From assembly GCA_907163375.1 (NCBI GenBank), contig CAJQUW010004458.1, positions 300,147 through 364,146 on the forward strand: a stretch of 64,000 nucleotides of DNA, read 5' to 3'. Position 1 is the first letter of the stretch. Each line of letters starts with the position of its first letter. Under the pieces are notes generated by a model. The model was not told the DNA's origin and did not search any database. It was given only the letters and a program-made list of their open reading frames with translations. This DNA comes from Prostheceraeus crozeri (Eukaryota > Platyhelminthes > Polycladida > Euryleptidae). Positions 31,926-43,500 of this stretch are shown in pieces. A program made the translations under genes and the position numbers.

Positions 31926-33039
31926 ATTCGCCTTCATCTGGAATCGTAATTCCCAGTGGGCTGAGCGGGTCAATCGTAGTCTTGATTAAAAATTCGTCTC
32001 CGTCTGGTATAGTTCCCTACAGAAAATAAAAAAAGCAACTACTCAATTTTCAGTAGCTAACTATTACAGCACCATTAAGTTTAGAATTTAATCTTCGATA
32101 ATAAAGAATTAAAACACACGGCTTGCATATGAATTCTCCAGCTATGGACATTTGATGATGGATTTTGCTCGTTATATGATGATCTTATCACAAAATAGGT
32201 CGATTTGGTAAATGAAGTCTAGAAAATATTTCATAAAAGGAATCTAGATATGTCAATAGAGACAATGATTAGTAAATGACGATAACAAATAAAAGCAAGA
32301 TTATTATTTGACTTTATGAAAATAGATGTTAATGCTATTTATATATTTATTATTGTTCACATGCAAAACCTGTTAACGACATTTTATTTTCCTATGTAGT
32401 GTTTGAGCAGAAGAAAAACTTACTTGCAACGTGAAGTACTATTGAAATCATGCTTCGATGTAATGCATTTTTCTTATATACTTCCGGGTTTGCTGTTCAT
32501 GCAGTAGCCTATGAAATTTGACACGTTATCTCCAGATGTGATCACCCGAGAAACACAAAAAATGTTGGGAACGTGACCGCCGCATTCAATAAAAATATTG
32601 CGCTATTAGGCCTACGCTATATTAATCGGCATAGAGTAGGCCTAGATGTAGGCTCCTGCCGACTCAAAAAATGTCTGCATATAGTGAAAATTTTTAAATC
32701 AAAAGCTTTTTGAGGAGATTACGTTCCTGCGGTCTTTAAAAAATATTTGATCACTTTTTGAGAAACTAAATTTTTGCAAATTATTCCAGTGTTTACATAT
32801 ACTTTTTGAATGAAATTTATTCAAATTGTAGTCTGCTTGCAGATAAGCAATTTTTGCATTGAACTATTATACATGACATGTATAGGCCTATTGATGATCT
32901 CGGAGAGGCAATTAACAGACATGCATGCAGTTGAAATCGAAATACAAAGTGAATTTATCGAAAACTTCTCAACTTTCAATTGTGGTCCACATGTGCCTAC
33001 TTTTCGTACTAATATTCCAGGATATAGGCCTACTATCGC
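31926..33039. other. No recognisable feature
   Basis: AT-rich sequence without supported genes or repeats, ending at the hAT terminus at 33040. Confidence 0.45.
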
Positions 33040-33176
33040 CAGTGCTCCGAGCGGTCAAGGTCCAAAATTTTCGGCAATTCGGAAATGGCCAAAATTTTCG
33101 GGAATTTAATGTTATCACTTTAGTACAATGCATTTACTCAAATTAAATCTACTACAAGCATAGAGCGTTTTTGCTG

Positions 33177-33600
33177 TCAATCATTCATCCGACGTCGCTT
33201 AGATGATGAGGTCGACTTATCGTGCAGTGACACCATCTTCTTTTCTTTCTTCTTGGACAAATTCTCCTTCTTTTCCAACAATTTCTTCAATTTTTCTTCA
33301 GATTCTTTTACTTTCAACTTTGCCTCCGCAATAAATTCTGCAAGTTTCTCCTTTTCCTTCATCAGCTCTTCCATTTGCGGTCCTCTCTGCAGAATTTTCA
33401 ATAATCGAGAGAGAATCACTTGATTTTCTAAAGTCATTGAAATCAGCAACAAGTTTTGTTTCCATTTCTTTTCTTTTGTTGAAGTTTTTAAGTTTCACCT
33501 CTTCAAGTTTTCTTTGCCTGAAGCTTTCATGGGTTTTACAGCAGTAAGCTGGACGAATGGAATTGTCCGACAGAATGGTAAGGTACGAACCACCCTCCAA
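33177..33600 (-). pseudogene. hAT transposase coiled-coil tail fragment
   Basis: The minus-strand frame from 33600 reads SFRQRKLEEVKLKNFNKRKE. After a frameshift near 33395 it continues as MEELMKEKEKLAEFIAEAK and KVKESEEKLKKLLEKKENLS, ending SSKRRRMND at a stop at 33177. This Lys/Glu coiled coil is the kind of tail that follows the dimerisation domain in one hAT subfamily. The domain itself is not preserved here. Confidence 0.55.
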
Positions 33601-34111
33601 TTACGTAACATCTCTATATTACGTATCGGTTTCTGAAAACAAGTTATGAAAGGGGGCATCCATATAATGTGCACGTATAAAAATCCTCATTTTTGAATAC
33701 CCTCCCTCTCCTTGCGCGCAGCAGCAAGCATTTATCGACATCCCGTCAATGCGTGCGTACACTCTTTTGACCCCCCCCCCCAGGGGCCTCCCCCAACATT
33801 GCGAAGTACGAGACCAATCCCGGTATACCTCTGATATTTATAAGCTTAAATAATTATTAAACATAAGAAATCGGAATCCACAGCAGTCTGCATCTCTTGA
33901 TTGTAGGTTCTAGTCATAGAAATTTACAAATTCTTCTACAGGATGAGATGTGTTGCAATAAATATTCAGACAAAAAACCGCTCTACGCCGCTGCATAGGG
34001 AGAATTGTACGTATATGGGTGCCAATCAACTGTCACGCTGCTCAGTGCACGCCTGTCGTTCCGGGTCACCGTCTTCTCTTTCGTGCACGCGCGCTCATCA
34101 GACGCAGACTA

Positions 34112-36014
34112 CACCTTTTTAATCTCAAGTTCAGAAGTTTTAAAATGAAATTCAGAAATTTTAAAGTCAAATTCAGAAATGTTAAAATAATTTCAGAAGT
34201 ATTAAAATGAAATTCATAAATTTTTAAGTCAAATTCAGGAACTTTAAAGTCATATTCAGAACATTTAAAATGAAATTCAGAAGATTTAAAATCTATTTCA
34301 GAAGAATTTTTAACATTTAAAAACTATCAAAAAACACTATATTCTCAGTAACTAAACACATGGGATCGCTTCAGCCGCTTTGGTTAACGCCCACATTTCA
34401 ATAAAAAAGTTCTGTCATTTTACTAATGCCCAACTTCCATGTCTTCCATGGCATGCGCAACAGCAAAGAAAGTATGACTGTGTTGACAGCAGCAGGCACG
34501 GTCCTGACCAGTTAAGCTGTGCATTGCGCTTTCTATTCTAGTTTCTACGTATTGCAGTCGCTGTTCTCCAAGATTGTCGCGACTTGCATTGGGCACCAAC
34601 ATATTCCGCTTTACAAGTGACTTCAATTTCGACCAAATTTGCTCAATGGGATTGAGCATCGGTGAGTATGGTCCCAATCTCAAAATAATGAGTCCAGGAT
34701 TCGTCTCAATGCATTGCTCCAAGCGCGAGTGACAGGGAGCGTTGTCACAGACGACCACAGCATGCTCAGGAAGAATGTTATCTGGCAACTGTTCGAGCAT
34801 CACATTGACCCATTCAACAGCGTTCTCCTACTCGAAAGCACCACGTCTCATGTGTACGATCGAGTAGGATGTAATGGCACCGATGACATGAATGTTTCTG
34901 CCCTTCGATGTTGGTGCAAGAACAATTGCTCTATCATCTTGTCGGGCACGACCTTGATTTCTGCGAAAGAAGAGGTTAAAATTCAATTCATCGATCCAAA
35001 TAGAGGTTTTGCCCTGTCTCATCAGTTCAGTTGCGGCTAATACGTAATCGCGTCGCTTGCGCTTCACGTCTTGGGTATTCATCGGCACAGTTACCTGCAA
35101 GTCGAAACGCCGTAAAACTTCATCTTTCAACTTCTTCAAGGTAATTTGGGGGCGATTTTCAATTGCTTCACACAAGTAGTCGATTTGATTGATTATTTGT
35201 CTTTCAGCTTCGTTTCCTTTATTGTACTTTCCTCTATGAGACATGACGAAATGACGATGCGAGTTGTTCGAAGTGATACAAACTGATAACTATGAAAGAG
35301 AAAGAAGCTTGTATGCTGACTTATGAACCTCTAAATAAAACAGTTTCTGGACAAGCAACTCCACGCCACTAGAGGTCGCATAGATGTCTACATTAACATG
35401 CGAGGAATAAACTCCAAAGTAGCAGTTCAACTGCTGAGTATGCATTTAATGTGATGTCAATCTCCTGGTTCGTCAGAGTTCAGGCTTGAATTTGCATCAC
35501 GCTCAATGGAAGATTGATCTCCTTTCCCATCGAAACTACACCTAAGGACAATCTTGGAGAACAGCGACTGCAATACGTAGAAACTAGAATAGAAAACGCA
35601 ATGCACAGCTTAAATGGTCAGGACCATGCCCGCTGCTGTCAACACAGTCATACTTTCTTTGCTGTTGCGCATGCCATGGAAGACATGGAAGTTGGGCATT
35701 AGTAAAATGACAGAACTTTTTTTATTGAAATGTGGGCGTTAACCAAAGCGGCTGAAGCGATCCCATGTGTTTAGTTACTGAGAATATAGTGTTTTTTGAT
35801 AGTTTTTAAATGTTAAAAATTCTTCTGAAATAGATTTTAAATCTTCTGAATTTCATTTTAAATGTTCTGAATATGACTTTAAAGTTCCTGAATTTGACTT
35901 AAAAATTTATGAATTTCATTTTAATACTTCTGAAATTATTTTAACATTTCTGAATTTGACTTTAAAATTTCTGAATTTCATTTTAAAACTTCTGAACTTG
36001 AGATTAAAAAGGTG
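34112..36014 (-). mobile_element. Tc1/mariner-superfamily element with 467-bp terminal inverted repeats
   Basis: The element is bounded by TA on both sides (34110-34111 and 36015-36016) with ends CACCTTTTTAATCTCAAG and its complement. The left repeat 34112-34578 and right repeat 35547-36014 match over their full length with few differences. Each contains about ten irregular copies of TTCAGAA(A/T)TTTAAA. The repeats are so long that the 3' end of the transposase gene lies inside the left one, and an inverted copy of that coding end (about 35547-35702) lies in the right one. The internal gene runs on the minus strand. Confidence 0.85.
34423..35244 (-). pseudogene. DDE (Tc1/mariner, IS630-type) transposase with one internal stop
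   Basis: A single frame of 273 codons is interrupted only by TAG at 34828-34830. Upstream it reads SIWIDELNFNLFFRRNQGRA (first catalytic Asp of the DDE_3 fold) and GRNIHVIGAITSYSIVHMRR. Downstream it reads VVVCDNAPCHSR (second Asp) and LRLGPYSPMLNPIEQIWSKL, with the Glu/Asp region of the third catalytic position. It ends with TAG at 34423. The N-terminal helix-turn-helix is missing or compressed: the open frame starts MSHRGKYNKGNEAERQIINQ and has only about 80 residues before the catalytic domain. The single nonsense codon implies recent loss of activity. Confidence 0.85.
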
Positions 36015-39000
36015 TAGAGAGCAATAAAGGAAAAACGCTACGCCGTGACTGTGGAACAATTGAGCCTAATTGCTGCATGTAGTTGGTCATTAATGCCTAC
36101 ATAGGAAGCGATGAATATAGCCTAGTATTAGATGTTTATAGAACTCAAGTTAAACAATGGTAGTCTACAAGAATAGGATTGCTGGTGACCAAATTATATA
36201 TAATTTAAGCTTACGTTCATTTTTCATAAGATAGAAAGCGTACGCACGCATTTTGGAAAATACCCCCTCCCCTTGCACGCATTTTGCCTGCCCCTCACCC
36301 CCTCTGACTGCGTGCACACTACATGGATACCCCAAAGTCAGTTTTATACGATATGCAAGTCAAAATAAACTTATCTTTTCCAAAGTTATCTGTTCCAGAA
36401 ATTTTGGGAATTTTTGGTCAGAATTTCGGGAATTTCGGGAAAATTCCCCAAATCAGAACAGACCTTCAAAATTTCGGGAAATTCCCGAATTCAGGAATTA
36501 CTCGGAGAACTGCATCGCCCAACTTCGAACCCAACTTCGAACCCACAGCTAATACATGTACACGTACAATTGCATTCGAGAAGTAGGCTACGTAGAGTGC
36601 AACGCAGTTGCTTTATAGGTCTGCACGTGATTTAGTTTTCGTTTAGTGAATGAATCAGAGCATATGGACTTAATATGTTTGCATTTTAATACAATGCAGT
36701 CAATGATGGTTCTCACTTCGATTCCACCCGCCACTCCGTCGTTTTATAAGTGTTCGAAACGTTGGGGAAATCCGCGGAATGTTTATTTAAGGTTTTTGTT
36801 TAGAAATAAGTGCTTCATCAGAGATGAGGTCCAATAGAAATGAATACATCTTTGATAAGTTGTTCTCCCCGCGTCAATAGTAGATTGATAAGTCGATGAT
36901 GATAATGGTTGCTGACAGGAATTTATATTTTAAGAGAAGTTTGCTTATCTGTCCTAGCAGTTTACTGCATGTACACATGATATCATGTCAGAAAATCAAG
37001 CTGCACAAACCACTTCCTTATTAATAGATAAGGCCTGATATTCATTAAAATGACATTATGTCGAGCCCATTCAATAGTCTGCTATTGCATCCTCCAGGCT
37101 CCCGAAAACACTGAAAGCGGAGAATCGAACTCCTGATGCAAACTCTTTGCGACACTTTGGGTCATTCAAGAATTCGCTTTTTTGAACCCACTCCCCCAAA
37201 GACAATGGACAAATATCTACTATCTTTGTACTCCCCCATAATCGATCTGTATTTCCGCAATCGCCGTTGAAGCCCCCTAAACGATACCGATTGCGTAATC
37301 GCCGGTCCAACTCCCCTGGATCCATAGATGATCGAATTTTCTCGCTACCGTATAGGTACTTCTGTTGCGATTTCAGTCTCTAGCCGTTTGCTTAGGCCTC
37401 TTGGTAATTTAAAGGCTGATAGACCTATGTGTACAAGGTATGATGTAGTTGCCGTGCCATGATCCTTTCAATATGCTGCAGTTACCATATCTTGCAAGCC
37501 TGCCTTCCTGTCGTGACATACTTACTTTTGCAAACTTTACCTGGAAGATGGAAATTTGTTGCACAAAATTAAATTGGCATTCTCACGCGCAGATGCACTA
37601 CATGTAGACTATGTTGGGAATTCGTGCAACAGCCACGAATTGGAAACCTATGAAGATTTCATATTATTGACAATGATTTTGGAGAGACAACAATGGAATT
37701 TGAAGCAAAATAGAAATGCCGGAAACTTAGATATTTATTAGTTTGATATCGGAATTACTACCAATGGGCTAAAGCACTGGACGCTTAACTACTGTTAATT
37801 AATCAAGGATTATAATGGGACAACTAAGCCCGGAGGAAATTCGCAGTTTCAATGAGCCCAAAATAGGAAAAACAAGGAATTCATTATTTGGCCCCCGGAG
37901 GATGCGCGAAAGATGTCGTCCCTGATTAATAGAAAATCAAGAACGAAAAAATAATCATTTCGACAACTCCTCCCTTCCCTTAGGCGATTGCGTACATTAT
38001 TTCTTGAATGACCATTTACTCTTACATGTAATCAACAAACATAGGAGGACAAACTCAGTGCACATTTTTACAAAGCGCGGCTTTCGTTGATTTTCTGAAT
38101 GAATTGATCTTCATTTAGGCCCATCAATCATTTTCATTCAATTTGCATCGAGATGTTTTTAGATGAGATTGAGAGGACCAAGATTCTTTTAACTTGAACA
38201 ACTAATTTGTCTTAATCGAATGCCTGTTCAGTATATTGCGGTTCAATCATAGATAACCTTAACACAATGATACTGCAGTTCTGATGACAGAACCGCAATA
38301 AGCTATGGATTCGGGCCCGACGGCCCTCAGCCTTGTGGCATATTGCGGTTCAGCTGAACTGTAATATTGCATTAAACATGCTCGCTTTTTCAGGAGAGTG
38401 AAATAGCTTAACATGATAGCTATCCATGCTGATCGGTATGTTAGATCCGGTTAGATCATGGACTTCTATAGATATAAAACACGGTTACAAATTCAGAATC
38501 ACTTATCATAGACATTTAGAAGTCCATGCACTAATATGCCATAGTTGTTAGTTCTTCTTTCATAGGACATAAAATAATAAACTTCTTTAATTTCATAGAT
38601 AGTTTTACTATGAAAGTGTGAGAATAATTGAAAACAGAGAAAATAACTGAAACACTGATTTGTAAGAATAGTCCAGTTAATTCCACACTTGATACTAGAG
38701 CACTCTCCAACATTTGACTTTCATTTGTTTACTAACCACTTCTTCCTTACTCTTCATCGGTCTGCCATTAGAAGAAGCCAGCATCTGGCCTTTCGGATTT
38801 GAAAATCAAATTGTTCAGTTAACTTAACTTAGCTTGCTACTTTGTGTTGCTGTCTTGATTATCTTCGATGGCTTAACACTTATGATTGGTCGCTTTGAGA
38901 AACATATTCCTTTGAATTGTTGGGAATGTCCGCTAAATCAACCACCAATGGTGCCTTCAAAAAAGCAAATTTTGCAAGATTCAATTTTAGAATACAATAA

Positions 39001-39477
39001 TAATTTATTAGAATTCAATAATTTTGTGGAAGTTTTGTTTGCAGGTCATTGATTGCCTCATCAGTGCTTCCTGTAAATTCGAAAATGATTCTAGTACCGT
39101 CTTCTTCATTGAAATTCCTACGCTTTAATCTTTCGCTGTTCATCACACATGTTGAGATGCAAAATTTGAATTGGTGCTGGCATATAACCTAGCAATTTTC
39201 CTCTAGCTCTTTGACAATCGCCATGGTGAGTGGTCAAGTCTTCAATTAGGTCTAGTGTCTTATCGTGCTTTGGCTTTATTAATTTCCGTCATTCATACGT
39301 CAATGTCATAACTATTAAATTGAACAGAACAAAATTGCATACTGGACTAACTGCTCCCATGGCTGAATTGAAACCTGTGAAAGTAACTGACTTTTGAACA
39401 TGAAGGTTAAAACCATAGAGCTAGGCTATGTTTTATCGTTGCCTTCTGCTGATAATTATGGTATAAACTAGTTAAAC

Positions 39478-39619
39478 CATAGACAAATGTGATGCATGGA
39501 GATTTTCATTCGAAGCACTCGTATTCTGCGTAGATTACTCGCTAAAGCTCGTGATCTATGCAGAATACTCATGTTTTGAAACTATGAGATTAAATCTCCA
39601 TACACCACATTCGTCTATG
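39478..39619. repeat. Near-perfect 142-bp palindrome (foldback element)
   Basis: The outer arms CATAGACAAATGTGATGCAT and GGTGTATGGAGAT-type complement pair end to end. The inner arms GTATTCTGCGTAGATTACTCG and CTCGTGATCTATGCAGAATAC leave a loop of only about 6 nt. There are no terminal repeats beyond this and no open frame. Confidence 0.75.
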
Positions 39620-39956
39620 ATATGACAACTACATGTAGGCTACATCACAATGGCATCTCTCATGTCCTTTTTCGAAGAATTAATTGTTCAAAGAAAAACA
39701 ACGAACAATAGTTATACATGTGAAAAGAAATTATGCCTTAAAAGCGAAGGCAGCATTTACAATGTGCCTCCATGAAAAAAGGCATTCAGATATCGATATA
39801 GACGCAATATTAACATAATAACTTGCTTCATTTCTTACAAACAACTAATTTCTTAAAAAAAGATGCTGAATCTTTCTAGACATAAATGCTGAAATAACAA
39901 ATGCTAAACCTAAAACTATGTGATACAGAAAACATAAAAGAAAACCAAAAGAAATA

Positions 39957-40010
39957 CTAAATAAATAAATAATAATAATAAATAAATAATTAATAATTAA
40001 AACATAATAA
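39957..40010. repeat. TAAA/TAA microsatellite
   Basis: A run of AATAAATAAATAATAATAAT-like sequence, imperfect. Confidence 0.8.
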
Positions 40011-40509
40011 CATAAATGAAATCTCCTAATGTGATCTACCATGTTGCAGTTGGATTGCTATTGCCTTCATGTCCAGACCACCATGGCATTCACCTTGATC
40101 CGGTTATGGATAGCTATATGTACAATATATGATAATTTCAATGCTGTTGTTCGTTCATCGACATCTATGGACCACGTCGCAAGTGTTTTTTAATCCATGA
40201 ATCCATTTTTAATCCTTTTTCAGGCATGAATAGAAATTATAGCTATCAGTCGTCGGCCAAAAATTCGAAGACATCCTCGAATGCTACGCTCCCTTGTATA
40301 TCTTCCAATTTATGCCCTCGACAGATAGCTATAATTCCTATATTGACTATGACAATTAATATCGGAAGATATCTACAGGAGGTACAGCTTGAATTTCCAT
40401 GGATTTCATGTTTGAATTTTTATAGAAGGCGAATCAATTCCAGAAGCCCTGTTAGCCACGAAGAGCATTGGTCTAAACAACAAAAGGCAAGTTATTCATT
40501 CTCCTACGT

Positions 40510-40545
40510 TATAAAAAAGGTTCATAATAAATATCAATTCATTAC
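40510..40545 (+). promoter_or_regulatory. Candidate core promoter (TATA box and initiator) of the giant repeat gene
   Basis: TATAAAAAA at 40510-40518 lies 31 bp upstream of the A in TTCATTACAC (A at 40541), an initiator-like site at the canonical spacing. Transcription from there would give a leader of about 32 nt before the ATG at 40573. The match is by sequence only. Confidence 0.45.
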
Positions 40546-40572
40546 ACTCAGAGCCCGATCAACAACACAAAA

Positions 40573-43500
40573 ATGGCCTTTGCTACGAACCCATATTCAA
40601 AACAAACACCTCGACACGACGTATATGCGGGAAGATATAAATCCCCTATGGAAAACATTTCAATGTACAGAAAAGAATATCAAAATAAGGAAGTTGATAG
40701 ACCAAGAATGGCTTTCCAAAATGACAACCTCACGTGTGGTGAAGGACCCATGGATAGTGACAGCATGTACCGATCGCAGTTCAGAGGCAAGGAGGTGGAT
40801 AGACCAGGTTTAGCATGGCAACAAGACAACCTCAAATGCGGTGAAGGGCCAATGGACGGAGATAGCATGTACAGATCACAATTCAGAGGCAACGAGGTAG
40901 AGAGACCTGGCCTAGCACATCAGTCAGACAATCTTAAATGTGGGGAAGGAGCAATGGACAGTGATAGTATGTATAGATCGCAGTTTAGAGGAAAGGAAGT
41001 GGAAAGACCAGGACTATCTCACCAATCGGACAACTTGAAATGTGGTGAAGGAGCGATGGACAGTGACAGCATGTATAGATCACAGTTCAGGGGAAAAGAG
41101 GTCGAGAGGCCAGGTCTCGCTCACCAATCCGACAATCTCAAATGTGGTGAAGGAGCAATGGACAGTGATAGCATGTATAGATCACAGTTCAGGGGAAAGG
41201 AGGTCGAGAGGCCAGGTCTAGCTCACCAATCAGACAACCTCAAATGTGGCGAGGGAGCAATGGACAGTGACAGCATGTATAGATCACAGTTTCGAGGAAA
41301 GGAGGTCGAGAGGCCTGGTCTAGCTCACCAATCAGACAACTTAAAATGCGGTGAAGGAGCAATGGACAGTGATAGCATGTATAGATCACAGTTCAGGGGA
41401 AAGGAGGTCGAGAGGCCAGGTCTAGCTCACCAATCAGACAATCTTAAGTGTGGAGAAGGAGCGATGGACAGCGACAGCATGTATAGATCACAGTTCAGAG
41501 GAAAGGAGGTCGAGAGGCCAGGTCTAGCTCACCAATCGGACAACCTCAGGTGTGGCGAAGGAGCAATGGACAGTGACAGCATGTATAGATCACAGTTTCG
41601 AGGAAAAGAAGTCGAAAGGCCAGGTTTAGCTCACCAATCCGACAATCTGAAATGTGGAGAGGGAGCAATGGACAGTGATAGCATGTATAGATCACAATTT
41701 AGGGGGAAGGAGGTCGAAAGACCAGGTCTAGCTCATCAATCAGACAACTTGAAATGTGGTGAAGGAGCAATGGACAGTGATAGCATGTACCGATCACAGT
41801 TCAGGGGAAAAGAGGTCGAGAGGCCAGGTCTAGCTCATCAATCAGACAACCTGAGGTGTGGCGAAGGAGCAATGGACAGTGACAGCATGTATAGATCACA
41901 GTTTAGGGGAAAGGAGGTCGAGAGGCCTGGTCTCGCTCACCAATCGGACAATCTAAAATGTGGAGAGGGAGCCATGGACAGTGATAGCATGTATAGATCA
42001 CAGTTCAGGGGAAAAGAGGTCGACAGGCCAGGTCTAGCTCACCAATCAGACAACTTGAAATGTGGTGAAGGAGCGATGGACAGTGACAGCATGTACAGGT
42101 CACAGTTTCGTGGAAAAGAGGTCGAGAGGCCTGGTCTAGCTCACCAATCCGACAATCTAAAATGTGGTGAAGGAGCAATGGACAGTGATAGCATGTATAG
42201 ATCACAGTTCAGGGGAAAGGAGGTTGAGAGGCCAGGTCTAGCTCATCAATCAGACAACCTCAAATGTGGCGAGGGAGCAATGGACAGTGACAGCATGTAT
42301 AGATCACAGTTTCGAGGAAAGGAGGTCGAAAGGCCAGGTCTAGCTCACCAATCAGACAACTTAAAATGTGGCGAAGGAGCAATGGACAGTGATAGCATGT
42401 ATAGATCACAGTTCAGGGGAAAGGAGGTCGAGAGGCCAGGTCTAGCTCATCAATCAGACAACTTAAAATGCGGTGAAGGAGCAATGGACAGTGATAGCAT
42501 GTATAGATCACAGTTCAGAGGAAAGGAGGTCGAAAGACCAGGTCTAGCTCATCAATCAGACAACTTGAAATGTGGTGAAGGAGCAATGGACAGTGATAGC
42601 ATGTACCGATCACAGTTCAGGGGAAAAGAGGTCGAGAGGCCAGGTCTAGCTCATCAATCAGACAACCTGAGGTGTGGCGAAGGAGCAATGGACAGTGACA
42701 GCATGTATAGATCACAGTTTAGGGGAAAGGAGGTCGAGAGGCCTGGTCTCGCTCACCAATCGGACAATCTCAGGTGTGGAGAGGGAGCCATGGACAGTGA
42801 TAGCATGTATAGATCACAGTTTCGTGGAAAAGAGGTCGAAAGACCAGGTCTAGCTCACCAATCCGACAATCTGAAATGTGGAGAGGGAGCCATGGACAGT
42901 GATAGCATGTATAGATCACAGTTTAGGGGAAAGGAGGTCGAAAGACCAGGTCTAGCTCATCAATCAGACAACTTGAAATGTGGTGAAGGAGCAATGGACA
43001 GTGATAGCATGTACCGATCACAGTTCAGGGGAAAAGAGGTCGAGAGGCCAGGTCTAGCTCATCAATCAGACAACCTGAGGTGTGGCGAAGGAGCAATGGA
43101 CAGTGACAGCATGTATAGATCACAGTTTAGGGGGAAGGAAGTCGAAAGACCAGGTCTAGCTCACCAATCGGACAATCTAAAATGTGGAGAGGGAGCCATG
43201 GACAGTGATAGCATGTATAGATCACAGTTCAGGGGAAAAGAGGTCGAGAGGCCAGGTCTAGCTCACCAATCCGACAACCTCAAATGTGGCGAGGGAGCAA
43301 TGGACAGTGATAGCATGTATAGATCACAGTTCAGGGGAAAAGAGGTCGAGAGGCCTGGTCTCGCTCACCAATCAGACAATCTTAAGTGTGGAGAAGGAGC
43401 GATGGACAGTGATAGCATGTATAGATCACAGTTCAGAGGAAAGGAGGTCGAGAGGCCAGGTCTAGCTCACCAATCGGACAACCTCAGGTGTGGCGAAGGA

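Larger units (their letters stand above)
33040..36512 (-). mobile_element. Old hAT element remnant interrupted by a Tc1/mariner insertion
   Basis: The ends are CAGTGCTCCGAG at 33040 and CTCGGAGAACTG ending at 36512, that is, inverted CAGT(G/T)CTCCGAG termini. Both are followed inward by (A)TTTTCGGGAATTT-like motifs (33066-33110 and 36410-36500). The hAT coiled-coil tail (33177-33600, minus) ends 137 bp from the left terminus, as expected for a transposase gene. Removing the nested element at 34112-36014 leaves about 1.57 kb. The flanking 8-mers (ACTATCGC and CATCGCCC) share only an offset ATCGC, so target duplication support is weak. Confidence 0.5.
36513..40509. other. Intergenic sequence upstream of the giant repeat gene
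   Basis: No supported gene. A minus-strand frame at 37071-37325 (84 codons, ~50% GC) stands out in composition but shows no known motif. Small inverted repeats lie at 38456-38527 (CATGGACTTCTA arms) and 39478-39619. An AT-rich TAAA/TAA microsatellite lies at about 39957-40010. Confidence 0.5.

Noticed and set aside
37071..37325. 84-codon minus-strand open frame with higher GC
   Set aside because: Composition is suggestive but no motif, splice sites or neighbours support it.
40226..40572. Upstream start of the giant gene at 40226
   Set aside because: The frame opened there runs in a different phase from the repeats and lacks repeat motifs. The ATG at 40573 has better context and lies downstream of a TATA/Inr pair.
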